From the NCBI GenBank assembly GCA_041745295.1, contig JBGTJE010000030.1, positions 28,936 through 92,935 of the forward strand: 64,000 nucleotides of DNA, given 5' to 3'. How positions within the stretch are numbered: position 1 is the stretch's first letter; each line of letters starts with the position of its first letter. Below the pieces are notes generated by a model. It did not search any database and was not told where the DNA came from. It saw nothing but the letters and a program-made list of their open reading frames with translations. Position numbers and translations under genes: made by a program. Positions 43,929-50,964 of the stretch are shown piece after piece. Source of the DNA: JANMEB01 sp041745295. Its GTDB lineage: Bacteria; Planctomycetota; Planctomycetia; Pirellulales; Pirellulaceae.

Positions 43929-44002
43929 TGCCCAGCGCAGGAATCGAACCTGCACACGATCGAGTTTAAGTCAATCTGCTTTACCAATTTGCATAGCTGG
44001 GC
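43929..44002 (-). tRNA. tRNA with Leu anticodon TAA but class I variable loop
   Basis: Acceptor GCCCAGC/GCTGGGC pairs perfectly; anticodon arm ATTGA-CTTAAAC-TCGAT; variable loop of 5 bases (CGTGT); T-arm GCAGG-TTCGATT-CCTGC. D-arm is close to that of the CAA gene, so the two are probably related by duplication. Not a normal class II leucine tRNA. Confidence 0.8.
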
Positions 44003-44013
44003 GCCGCCCCAAG

Positions 44014-44085
44014 TCGTCCCGAGTGGAATCGAACCACTTTGGACCTGTGTGTAAAACAGGCGCCCGGCCATTGAGCGACGGGACG
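44014..44085 (-). tRNA. tRNA-Val (anticodon TAC)
   Basis: Acceptor CGTCCCG/CGGGACG, anticodon arm CCTGT-TTTACAC-ACAGG, T-arm AGTGG-TTCGATT-CCACT; discriminator A. Confidence 0.87.
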
Positions 44086-44088
44086 CGA

Positions 44089-44160
44089 TTCGGGGAGAGG
44101 GATTTGAACCCCCACAGGCTGCTTCAAAGGCAGCCGGCCTTCCGGTTAGCCGATCCCCGC
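44089..44160 (-). tRNA. tRNA-Gln (anticodon TTG)
   Basis: Anticodon arm GCTGC-CTTTGAA-GCAGC; acceptor GCGGGGA/TCCCCGA pairs at six positions with an open 1-72 end, as glutamine identity favours a weak first pair. Only 3 bases from tRNA-Val. Confidence 0.84.
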
Positions 44161-44163
44161 AAG

Positions 44164-44235
44164 AGGGCCGAATGGGACTCGAACCCACGCGCTAGTGCTT
44201 AACAGGCACTCGCTCTGCCGCTGAGCTACCGGCCC
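44164..44235 (-). tRNA. tRNA-Asn (anticodon GTT)
   Basis: Acceptor GGGCCGG/TCGGCCC; anticodon arm AGTGC-CTGTTAA-GCACT; T-arm GTGGG-TTCGAGT-CCCAT. Discriminator is U rather than the usual G. Confidence 0.85.
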
Positions 44236-44240
44236 GCAAG

Positions 44241-44328
44241 CGGAAGGGGAGGGAGTCGAACCCCCAAGGCAATTTTCTTGCTCGTCCGTTTTCGAAACGG
44301 TTTCCGTCGCCCATCGGTTTGCCCTTCC
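44241..44328 (-). tRNA. tRNA-Ser (anticodon CGA), class II
   Basis: Acceptor GGAAGGG/CCCTTCC perfect, discriminator G; anticodon CGA in TTCGAAA; variable arm GCAA-GAAAA-TTGC; D-stem poorly paired. Confidence 0.82.
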
Positions 44329-44363
44329 GTTGTCTTGCTTCGGGTTAACGCACCGAAGTACAA

Positions 44364-44434
44364 AGCGCTCAGCGGGATTTGAACCCGCGCTTCCGCCATG
44401 GCAAGGCAGTAGATTGCCGCTATCTCATGAGCGC
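44364..44434 (-). tRNA. tRNA-Gly (anticodon GCC)
   Basis: Acceptor GCGCTCA/TGAGCGC perfect; D-stem AGAT/ATCT; anticodon arm CTGCC-TTGCCAT-GGCGG; T-arm GCGGG-TTCAAAT-CCCGC. Confidence 0.86.
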
Positions 44435-44465
44435 CGTTGACGTCGATTTGTCAAAGATCTACCAA

Positions 44466-44536
44466 AGCACCGGGTGGGACTCGAACCCACGTCGCTACTT
44501 TACGAAAGCAGCATCCTCCCGCTGGACCACCAGTGC
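44466..44536 (-). tRNA. tRNA-Thr (anticodon CGT)
   Basis: Acceptor GCACTGG/CCGGTGC; anticodon arm CTGCT-TTCGTAA-AGTAG; T-arm GTGGG-TTCGAGT-CCCAC. Confidence 0.85.
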
Positions 44537-44607
44537 AAAAATCTGGGGTACTCGACCCCATCGCGCGTTGACGCATCACGCTCGCCTTGCGAGCCCTGTC
44601 GCATCGA

Positions 44608-44680
44608 TCGGCGCGAAGGGAATTGAACCCTTGGCCTGCTGCTTATAAGGCAACCGCTCTAACCACTGAGCTACGCGCCG
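44608..44680 (-). tRNA. tRNA-Ile (anticodon TAT)
   Basis: Acceptor CGGCGCG/CGCGCCG; D-stem GCTC/GAGC; anticodon arm GTTGC-CTTATAA-GCAGC; T-arm AAGGG-TTCAATT-CCCTT. Anticodon UAU is rare in bacteria, which usually read AUA with lysidine-modified CAU. Confidence 0.85.
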
Positions 44681-44790
44681 CAGCTTAGGCTTGAGGTGTG
44701 AGGCTTGAGGCCTGAGGGGGAAAGGTGAAATTCATCTTTCATGTTTTCGGTCTTCCTCACGCAGCACGCCTCATTCCTCAAGCCTCCTAG

Positions 44791-44863
44791 TCGGGCCGAA
44801 GGGAGTCGAACCCCTACCTGGCGGATTAAAAGTCCGCTGTGCTGCCAGTTACACCACAACCCG
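44791..44863 (-). tRNA. tRNA-Lys (anticodon TTT)
   Basis: Acceptor CGGGTTG/CGGCCCG with two wobbles; D-stem GTGT/GCAC; anticodon arm GCGGA-CTTTTAA-TCCGC; T-loop TTCGACT. Confidence 0.84.
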
Positions 44864-44918
44864 CAAATCGCGCTGTTGGGTGAGCGTTTGTATTGGTGCG
44901 TCATGAAATTGTTCCCAG

Positions 44919-44990
44919 TGGTAGCCCCAAGAATCGAACTTGGCGCGGCTCGGTTATCAGCCGAGCTGGGGCAACCAGCCCTCGACTACC
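44919..44990 (-). tRNA. tRNA-Ile (anticodon GAT)
   Basis: Acceptor GGTAGTC/GGCTACC; D-stem GGGC/GCCC with a short loop; anticodon arm CTCGG-CTGATAA-CCGAG; T-arm CCAAG-TTCGATT-CTTGG. Confidence 0.85.
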
Positions 44991-45001
44991 GCAGTCCAAA
45001 G

Positions 45002-45074
45002 TCGAAGAGGCGGGAATCGAACCCGCGACTTCGTGTACCCGAAACACGCGTGCCACCGTTTGCACCTCTCTTCG
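45002..45074 (-). tRNA. tRNA-Pro (anticodon CGG)
   Basis: Acceptor CGAAGAG/CTCTTCG perfect; D-stem GTGC/GCAC; anticodon arm CGTGT-TTCGGGT-ACACG; T-stem CGGG/CCCG. Confidence 0.87.
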
Positions 45075-45093
45075 ATTATCGAAAAAACTAAAA

Positions 45094-45164
45094 CACCCCA
45101 GAGGGGAATCGAACCCCTATCGCCGGATTGAAAGCCCGCCATCCTGCCGTTAGACGACCGGGGC
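45094..45164 (-). tRNA. tRNA-Glu (anticodon TTC)
   Basis: Acceptor GCCCCGG/CTGGGGT, discriminator G; anticodon loop CTTTCAA with one mismatch at the base of its stem; T-arm AGGGG-TTCGATT-CCCCT. Confidence 0.85.
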
Positions 45165-45216
45165 AAGTTGCAACTTGAACGACGTGAAAAATCTCCAACC
45201 TATTTGTCGTGTCGAG

Positions 45217-45288
45217 TGGTCCGGGAGGCGCTCGAATCCTCGTGTCTTGGTCTTCAGCCAAGCGCTATACCGTCTCAGCTACCGGACC
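45217..45288 (-). tRNA. tRNA-Phe (anticodon GAA)
   Basis: Acceptor GGTCCGG/CCGGACC perfect; anticodon arm CTTGG-CTGAAGA-CCAAG. T-loop is TTCGAGC with a mismatched top pair. First tRNA of the array in the direction of transcription. Confidence 0.82.
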
Positions 45289-45317
45289 AGGACAGTTCCT
45301 GCAAACAAACGTGCAAC

Positions 45318-45357
45318 AAAAAAGCCCGGCTGCAGAGTGCGCCGGGCTTGCGTTTTG
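45318..45357 (-). terminator. Rho-independent terminator-like hairpin just upstream of the array
   Basis: Stem GCCCGGC/GCCGGGC with a 10-base loop, followed on the minus strand by six T. It lies about 30 bases before tRNA-Phe and reads towards the array, so it may insulate the array or act as an attenuator in its leader. On the plus strand a weaker TTGCGTTTT follows. Confidence 0.6.
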
Positions 45358-45692
45358 CAAAGGCAAGTTCCGGGTCTCAGCAGCGCATTTCCAGGGAATG
45401 ATCGCTGCGACAACGACAATGATTCGCTGATTTAACGAGTTTCGATAAATACCGCGCTATCCGTTTCGTCATGAATCTCAGTTCGCTGTTCGCTGGAGGT
45501 TTCATTTGCCGAGCGCACCGCTCGGGCACTATTAAAAGACGAGTGGGCTTCGCGTAGGTTCACGCTGATACTGCCACAATCGTGCCTTTCCGACGCCTGG
45601 GGTTTGGAAAAGGTTCCGTTTAGTTGAAAACGTTTGACAAATCGGTACGATAAGCGATCGCGGGACCGGAAAATTCCCTGAGGAGCGAGTCC
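45358..45692. other. Intergenic region, no gene seen
   Basis: Lies between the tRNA array (minus strand) and a plus-strand gene, so both promoters should be in it. No clear repeat or RNA gene was recognised. Confidence 0.4.
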
Positions 45693-46244
45693 ATGCAGTC
45701 ATTCATGAGTCGCGTGACGCGCGTCATCATCGTTTCAATGGTCCTGTTCGTCGTTGCCGCAATCACGCTGTTTCTCTTGGGGGGTCGGCAGCGACAGTAC
45801 AAAACTCAAGTGGAGATCGCGGCACCCAAGGAAGTCGTTTTTCAGTATTTGACGGATCCCGCCAAGATCCAGAAATGGTCGGGGGGTAAAGCCCAAATCC
45901 GCCCGTTAACGGACGAAGGACACAAGGAAGGCGCCCAAACGCATATCTCGCTCGTATACGGCGGGATGCGTCTGGAAATTGAAAGCGAAGTGTTGGAAAC
46001 GCTTTTAAACGAACGCTTGATCACCGAGCTCAGTAGCACACAGATGACGGCTCGCTCGGATTTTCAATTGGAAGAAAGCGACGGATCGACCCTCTTGAAC
46101 CATTCGTTCCAAGTTACTCCCTTGGGCATGTCGCGATTGTATGCCCCGTTTTCCCGACAGCAACTCCAGGCTGAATTGGATTCCGGCTTGCGAAACCTAA
46201 AGCAGGTCATTGAGGACGAATACCGGCAGCGACAAACTCCGTGA
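45693..46244 (+). CDS. Membrane-anchored SRPBCC (START-like) protein
   Basis: 183 residues with GAGGAGCG ribosome-binding site. N-terminal helix (residues 10-30, VIIVSMVLFVVAAITLFLLGG), then a SRPBCC/polyketide-cyclase fold: YKTQVEIAAPKEVVFQYLTDPAKIQKWSGG is the classic opening strand-helix, LLNHSFQVTPLGMSRLYAPFSRQQLQ the closing helix. Such proteins bind hydrophobic ligands; ligand unknown. Confidence 0.8.
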   Translation: MQSFMSRVTRVIIVSMVLFVVAAITLFLLGGRQRQYKTQVEIAAPKEVVFQYLTDPAKIQKWSGGKAQIRPLTDEGHKEGAQTHISLVYGGMRLEIESEVLETLLNERLITELSSTQMTARSDFQLEESDGSTLLNHSFQVTPLGMSRLYAPFSRQQLQAELDSGLRNLKQVIEDEYRQRQTP

Positions 46245-46306
46245 GCCGTCTTTACCGCAGCACTTCGCCGATTTCCCGCGCCAACAAAAGCATTGGAGTT
46301 TGAATT

Positions 46307-47206
46307 GTGACGGCTCAACGTCTCAACGGGCGCGACTTGGCGAACCAATTGCAAACCGAAATCGCCGCCCGCGTCTCCCAGTTCATCGATCACACCCGAA
46401 CGGCACCGACACTGGCAGCGGTATTGGTGGGCGAAGACGCGGCCAGCGCCGTATACGTTCGCAACAAGCGAACCGCTTGCAAGCGAGTCGGCATCGAGAG
46501 CCGGTTGTTCTTGCTTCCCAAGTCAACCTCCAGCAGCGAGCTCGAACGGCAAATCGAACAACTCAATCGCGACGACGAAGTCAACGGAATCCTCGTGCAA
46601 CTCCCATTGCCGCCGCAAATCGACGCACCCAAGTCGCTCGAACTAATCAATCCGCTCAAAGACGTCGACGCCTTTCACCCGCACAACGTCGGGTTGCTCG
46701 CCCTCGGTCGCCCTCGATTCTTGCCCTGCACTCCCCACGGCGTATTACAGGTTCTCGTCCGCAGTGGCCTGTCGACCGCCGGCAAGCACGTCGTTATCGT
46801 TGGCCGCAGCGACATTGTCGGAAAGCCTTTGGCCATGCTATTGTCCGCGAAGGATTCGCATCTGGGGCCAGAAATGGCCAATGCGACTGTCACGCTCTGC
46901 CACAGCCGAACCAAGTCGTTAGCCGACCATACGCGGAGTGCCGAAATTCTCGTCGCGGCTATCGGACGCCCCCAAGCCATTACGGCAGCAATGGTGCAGC
47001 CTGGCGCGGTGGTCATTGATGTTGGAATCAATCGAACGGAACAAGGACTCGTCGGCGACGTGGACTTCGACGCCGTGGCACAAATTGCCTCGCATATTAC
47101 GCCGGTGCCGGGCGGAATCGGCCCGTTGACGGTGACGATGCTATTGGAAAACACATTGCACGCCGCGCGATTGCAACGGATCGAACGTGGGTTGCTCTCC
47201 GAATGA
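46307..47206 (+). CDS. folD: FolD bifunctional methylene-THF dehydrogenase/cyclohydrolase
   Basis: 299 residues from a GTG start (GGAG upstream). Interconverts methylene-, methenyl- and formyl-tetrahydrofolate. Motifs: VGEDAASAVYVRNKRTACKRVGI with the catalytic Tyr and Lys, GILVQLPLPPQID, KDVDAFHP, CTPHGVLQVL, VIVGRSDIVGKPLAMLL (NADP site) and TPVPGGIGPLTVTMLLENT. Stop overlaps the next start by 4 bases. Confidence 0.95.
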   Translation: MTAQRLNGRDLANQLQTEIAARVSQFIDHTRTAPTLAAVLVGEDAASAVYVRNKRTACKRVGIESRLFLLPKSTSSSELERQIEQLNRDDEVNGILVQLPLPPQIDAPKSLELINPLKDVDAFHPHNVGLLALGRPRFLPCTPHGVLQVLVRSGLSTAGKHVVIVGRSDIVGKPLAMLLSAKDSHLGPEMANATVTLCHSRTKSLADHTRSAEILVAAIGRPQAITAAMVQPGAVVIDVGINRTEQGLVGDVDFDAVAQIASHITPVPGGIGPLTVTMLLENTLHAARLQRIERGLLSE

Positions 47207-48222
47207 TCGATGTCGAATCAAATCCGGAAGCGTCGCCGGTCATCGAGCGGCCGAAGCGTCGTTGGTGCCGAAGAAAAATGCTTACAATCGGAATCATTGC
47301 GCTGGTCGCGGTTGTGCTTTGGATGACAGGGGACTTCCTCTATTCGCGCATCGTGCTGGCGCAGCTCGATCGGTACGAACGGTCGCTCGCCTGGGACGAC
47401 CGTGGCTTGCGGCTCGGGGAAGCCGAGTTTGAAACCGGGGCGGGGAGCACGGCATTGTTGCTGGTGCACGGCATCAATTTTTCACCCATCGCCTACCGCA
47501 ATTTCGGTCCGGAGTTGGCCCAACGGGGCTTCAAATGTCGCGCGATGAGACTCCCAGGGTTCGCGCAACACGTGCGAGATTACGCGGATTTTCAGTATCC
47601 CGAATGGGTCGCGGCGGTCGACCGCGAAGTGCAAGCCCTGGCGGCGACACACGAACACGTCGTCGTTGTCGCGCATTCGTTGGGTGCCGCTGTCGTGCTT
47701 CGGTATCTGTTGGAACGCCAGCCCAAAATCGCCGCCGTCGTGCTGATCGCTCCGGCGATCGAAGTCTCCAACGCGCGGAGCCCATTCTTGTCGACGCGCT
47801 TTTGGCACGAATTCGCCAAGCGGACCCTCGTATTCACTCGCATTGTGCTGTCCCCATTCGATTACGATGTTCATGACCCGAGCGTGATCCCAACGATTCC
47901 CCAAAGGCAGTTCACACCGCGCGCGATCGTCGACCAGACCTTTGCCATGATCGATCAGAATCGAGGTCAGGCCTCGCGGATCAACGTGCCCCTCCTCATG
48001 ATCGTCTCGCCTACCGACCAAGTCATCGACACGCCAGCTGCCGAAGCATATTTCAACGCGTGGGGCAACAGCCTGAAAACGTTGCATGTGCAAGTACAGG
48101 CAGGGCACCTGATTCCGCTGGACTACGGTTGGCAAGACGCTGTCTTGGCTATCGTGGAATTCTTGGAGGACAAGATTTCCGTTCAACACCCGCCGGCGCA
48201 ATCCCATGAAATCGCAAAATGA
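47203..48222 (+). CDS. Membrane-anchored alpha/beta hydrolase
   Basis: 339 residues. One helix near residues 26-44 (LTIGIIALVAVVLWMTG) anchors an alpha/beta-hydrolase. Nucleophile in VVAHSLGAAVV, oxyanion region LLVHGINFSP, acid SPTDQVID and base His in QAGHLIPLD are seen in the right order. Relatives include monoacylglycerol lipase-like esterases. Substrate unknown. Overlaps folD upstream by 4 and epmA downstream by 17 bases. Confidence 0.85.
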   Translation: MIDVESNPEASPVIERPKRRWCRRKMLTIGIIALVAVVLWMTGDFLYSRIVLAQLDRYERSLAWDDRGLRLGEAEFETGAGSTALLLVHGINFSPIAYRNFGPELAQRGFKCRAMRLPGFAQHVRDYADFQYPEWVAAVDREVQALAATHEHVVVVAHSLGAAVVLRYLLERQPKIAAVVLIAPAIEVSNARSPFLSTRFWHEFAKRTLVFTRIVLSPFDYDVHDPSVIPTIPQRQFTPRAIVDQTFAMIDQNRGQASRINVPLLMIVSPTDQVIDTPAAEAYFNAWGNSLKTLHVQVQAGHLIPLDYGWQDAVLAIVEFLEDKISVQHPPAQSHEIAK

Positions 48223-49168
48223 TTGGCAGCCGACCGCGACGATCGCCATGCTGCGGCGCCGAGCCGAACTCCTGTCCCAGATTCGCTCATTCTTCGACCA
48301 ACGCGGATTTTTCGAAGTCCAAACCCCGCTTCTGTCGCGCGAGTCCATCATCGATCGATATATCGATCCGATCGCCGTCGAAGTCCAAGCGGCCGGGAGC
48401 TCTGACAGATTCTATTTACAGACGTCACCCGAGTTCGGCATGAAGCGATTGTTGGCCGCCGGGGCCGACGCGATTTATCAGATTACCACCGCATTTCGGG
48501 CAGGCGAATCGGGCCAGCGGCATAACCCCGAGTTCACGATGCTCGAATGGTATCGGGTGGGAGATTCGTACCAGCGCGGGATGCAACTGCTTTCCGACTT
48601 CGCCCAATCGATTTTGCCAGCCCCCGCTGCTGAAATCATCACGTATCGCGAAGCGTTTCTGCGGCACACCGGAGCGGATCCCTTCGCGGCCGATGATTCA
48701 AAGCTAGTTGCTTTGCTACCGGACAACCGCACCCAACGAAGTGATCTCGACCGCGACAATTTGCTGAATTGGATTTTGGCGGAGCGAATCGAAACAAATC
48801 TTGGAAGGGAGGGTCCTACAATCGTTTGCGATTGGCCAAGCGCCCAAGCCGCCTTGGCCAAAGTCCGCCTGGAAACTCCTCCCGTTGCCGAACGGTTTGA
48901 ACTCTTCGTCGCCGGTGTTGAACTAGCCAATGGATATCACGAACTAACCGACGCGGACGAGTTGGCTCGCCGTATGGCGTTCGCCCAGGCGCAGCGCGCA
49001 GCAAACGGGCACGTTCGAATTCCTCAACCCGAACGACTACTTCAGGCCATGCGAAACGGCTTGCCCGACAGCTGCGGTGTCGCCGTCGGATTCGATCGCC
49101 TGCTCATGGTGATTGAAGGGCGGTCGAACATCAGGGAGGTGATCGCATTTCCCTTGGACCGCGCGTGA
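48206..49168 (+). CDS. epmA: EpmA-like lysyl-tRNA-synthetase paralogue (EF-P lysine ligase)
   Basis: 320 residues: only the class II catalytic domain of LysRS, without the anticodon-binding domain, which is the hallmark of EpmA (PoxA/GenX). Motif 1 in RSFFDQRGFFEVQTPLL, motif 2 in YQITTAFRAGESGQRHNPEFTMLEWY, motif 3 in GVAVGFDRLLMVIEG. EpmA lysylates elongation factor P. No efp or epmB gene is in the window, so EF-P modification is inferred from family. Confidence 0.88.
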   Translation: MKSQNDWQPTATIAMLRRRAELLSQIRSFFDQRGFFEVQTPLLSRESIIDRYIDPIAVEVQAAGSSDRFYLQTSPEFGMKRLLAAGADAIYQITTAFRAGESGQRHNPEFTMLEWYRVGDSYQRGMQLLSDFAQSILPAPAAEIITYREAFLRHTGADPFAADDSKLVALLPDNRTQRSDLDRDNLLNWILAERIETNLGREGPTIVCDWPSAQAALAKVRLETPPVAERFELFVAGVELANGYHELTDADELARRMAFAQAQRAANGHVRIPQPERLLQAMRNGLPDSCGVAVGFDRLLMVIEGRSNIREVIAFPLDRA

Positions 49169-49483
49169 ACCACGCAAATTCTTCAGCCCTTTCAGGCGGC
49201 CAAGTCGTTACAACCGGACCGAGAGGACGCTTGCGTAGGACGTCGCTAAAAACGATGCACGCCTTGGGTCGCAAGCCAAACCTATGTTCATAAGGCACGG
49301 CGTTTGCGACCTCGCAGCTGACAAAAAATTGACAAAGCCTCTTCTTGTTCCCTCGCCCCCGCCGCGGGGGAGCGGGCAGGGTGAGGGGCAGCAGTTGCGG
49401 AGTGCCTTCCGGTGAGCGTCAAGCCAATGCAGTGATCCTTATTTCCGTCTTGGGCTTTCTCATAGCAACCATTGCGATCCGAC
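49169..49483. repeat. Intergenic region with CCCTCGCCC palindrome
   Basis: Palindrome at about 49349-49388 (CCCTCGCCCCCGCC...GGGTGAGGGG). No gene seen. Position after epmA suggests a terminator. Confidence 0.45.
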
Positions 49484-50893
49484 ATGGGCGCCTACAAATA
49501 CCGCATCCGGCCGCACGAAAAAACGATCAAGCTTGTTCATAAGCTCATCGATATCGTTTCGATGGGGGTCGGAATGTTGCTCATGTTGGCCTGGCAACCC
49601 GCCGCGGACAGCCAAAGTTCCTTTGTCACGTGCTTGTTGGCATGCGGGATTTTCACGATCTCGGCCGAGTTCTTCGGACTCTACCAAAGCTGGCAGAACA
49701 CCTCGGTACTGAGTCAAACGCGGTCCATGCTGATCACGCTTCTCACCACGCTGCTCATTCTGATCGCGGTGGGTTACTACAGCCGGTCGACAACCGAGTT
49801 GAACGGATGGGCGCTCGTAACGTGGTTCTCGTATGTTCCGTTATTGTCGATCACCGGCCGGTGCGTGCTCCGCACCGGTTCCAAGTGGTTCATCGATAGT
49901 GGGATCAATAGCCGCAAGTATGCGATCGTCGGGGCTAACGAATTAGGATTGCATTTGGCACAAAGCATTTCGGCGTCTCCCGATTTGGGCCTCAAATTTA
50001 TCGGGTTCTACGACGATCGCCCCTCGTCGCGGACGATTGAGTTGCCGACAGAGTACGCGACACGGTTGGGAGACGTGCAAGAGCTGATCGACGATGCGAA
50101 GCGGCTTGAGATCGAAACCGTGTTCGTCGCATTGCCAATGCGAGCGGAGCTGCGGATTCGTCAGTTGATTCAGTCGTTGGCGGATGCCGCGATTAGCGTC
50201 TACGTCGTGCCGGATTTGTTCGTCTTTCAGTTGTTGCATTCGCGCTGGACCGACGTGCAAGGCATTCCGGTCGTCAGTGTCTATGAAAACCCGCTCTACG
50301 GAGTGGATGGATTTCTGAAACGATCATTTGATCTGGCGATGGCGACCATCGTGTTGGGACTGGTGGCGTTGCCGATGCTCGTGATCGCCGCGTTGATCAA
50401 AGGCACTTCGCGCGGTCCGGTTTTCTTTTGCCAGCGGCGCTACGGCTTGGATGGTCGCGAGTTTTTTGTATGGAAGTTCCGTTCGATGACCGTCTGTGAA
50501 GACGGGAATGCAATTCAACAAGCCACCAAGAACGATGAACGAGTAACCCGGGTTGGGGCGATCTTGCGGAAAACATCGCTCGATGAGCTGCCACAACTGT
50601 TCAATGTCCTCGCGGGATCAATGTCGCTCGTCGGACCGCGTCCGCACGCGACTGCGCACAACGAACTGTACCGCACACAGATCCAAGGCTACATGCTGCG
50701 GCACAAAATTAAGCCCGGCATCACCGGCCTTGCTCAAGTCAACGGCTGCCGCGGAGAAACAGAAACGCTCGACAAAATGGAACAGCGCGTCCATTTCGAC
50801 CATCAATACATTCGTGAATGGTCGTTGTGGTTAGACGTGAGCATTCTGATTCAAACATTCAAAATCGTCTTTTCCAGACAGAATGCGTATTGA
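49484..50893 (+). CDS. Polyprenyl-phosphate glycosylphosphotransferase (exopolysaccharide initiation)
   Basis: 469 residues from the ATG at 49484 (a TTG 12 bases earlier is possible). N-terminal four or five membrane helices with a CoA-binding-like Rossmann part (KYAIVGANELGLHLAQSI, about residues 145-162), then the bacterial sugar transferase domain: KRSFDLAMATIVLGLVALPMLVIAA, GPVFFCQRRYGLDGREFFVWKFRSM, LDELPQLFNVLAGSMSLVGPRPHA. It moves a sugar-1-phosphate to undecaprenyl phosphate, the first step of exopolysaccharide assembly (WcaJ/EpsE type). Confidence 0.92.
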   Translation: MGAYKYRIRPHEKTIKLVHKLIDIVSMGVGMLLMLAWQPAADSQSSFVTCLLACGIFTISAEFFGLYQSWQNTSVLSQTRSMLITLLTTLLILIAVGYYSRSTTELNGWALVTWFSYVPLLSITGRCVLRTGSKWFIDSGINSRKYAIVGANELGLHLAQSISASPDLGLKFIGFYDDRPSSRTIELPTEYATRLGDVQELIDDAKRLEIETVFVALPMRAELRIRQLIQSLADAAISVYVVPDLFVFQLLHSRWTDVQGIPVVSVYENPLYGVDGFLKRSFDLAMATIVLGLVALPMLVIAALIKGTSRGPVFFCQRRYGLDGREFFVWKFRSMTVCEDGNAIQQATKNDERVTRVGAILRKTSLDELPQLFNVLAGSMSLVGPRPHATAHNELYRTQIQGYMLRHKIKPGITGLAQVNGCRGETETLDKMEQRVHFDHQYIREWSLWLDVSILIQTFKIVFSRQNAY

Positions 50894-50964
50894 TTGATCT
50901 CGAGAGTGCGATCTTGGCGAGCGGGGGCTCACGCCCGCCGTTCGCCATTAAGTCACCACTCCGC

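Noticed and set aside
41381..45288. Prophage
   Set aside because: Apart from the HNH nuclease no phage gene (integrase, capsid, terminase, lysis) was seen near the array.
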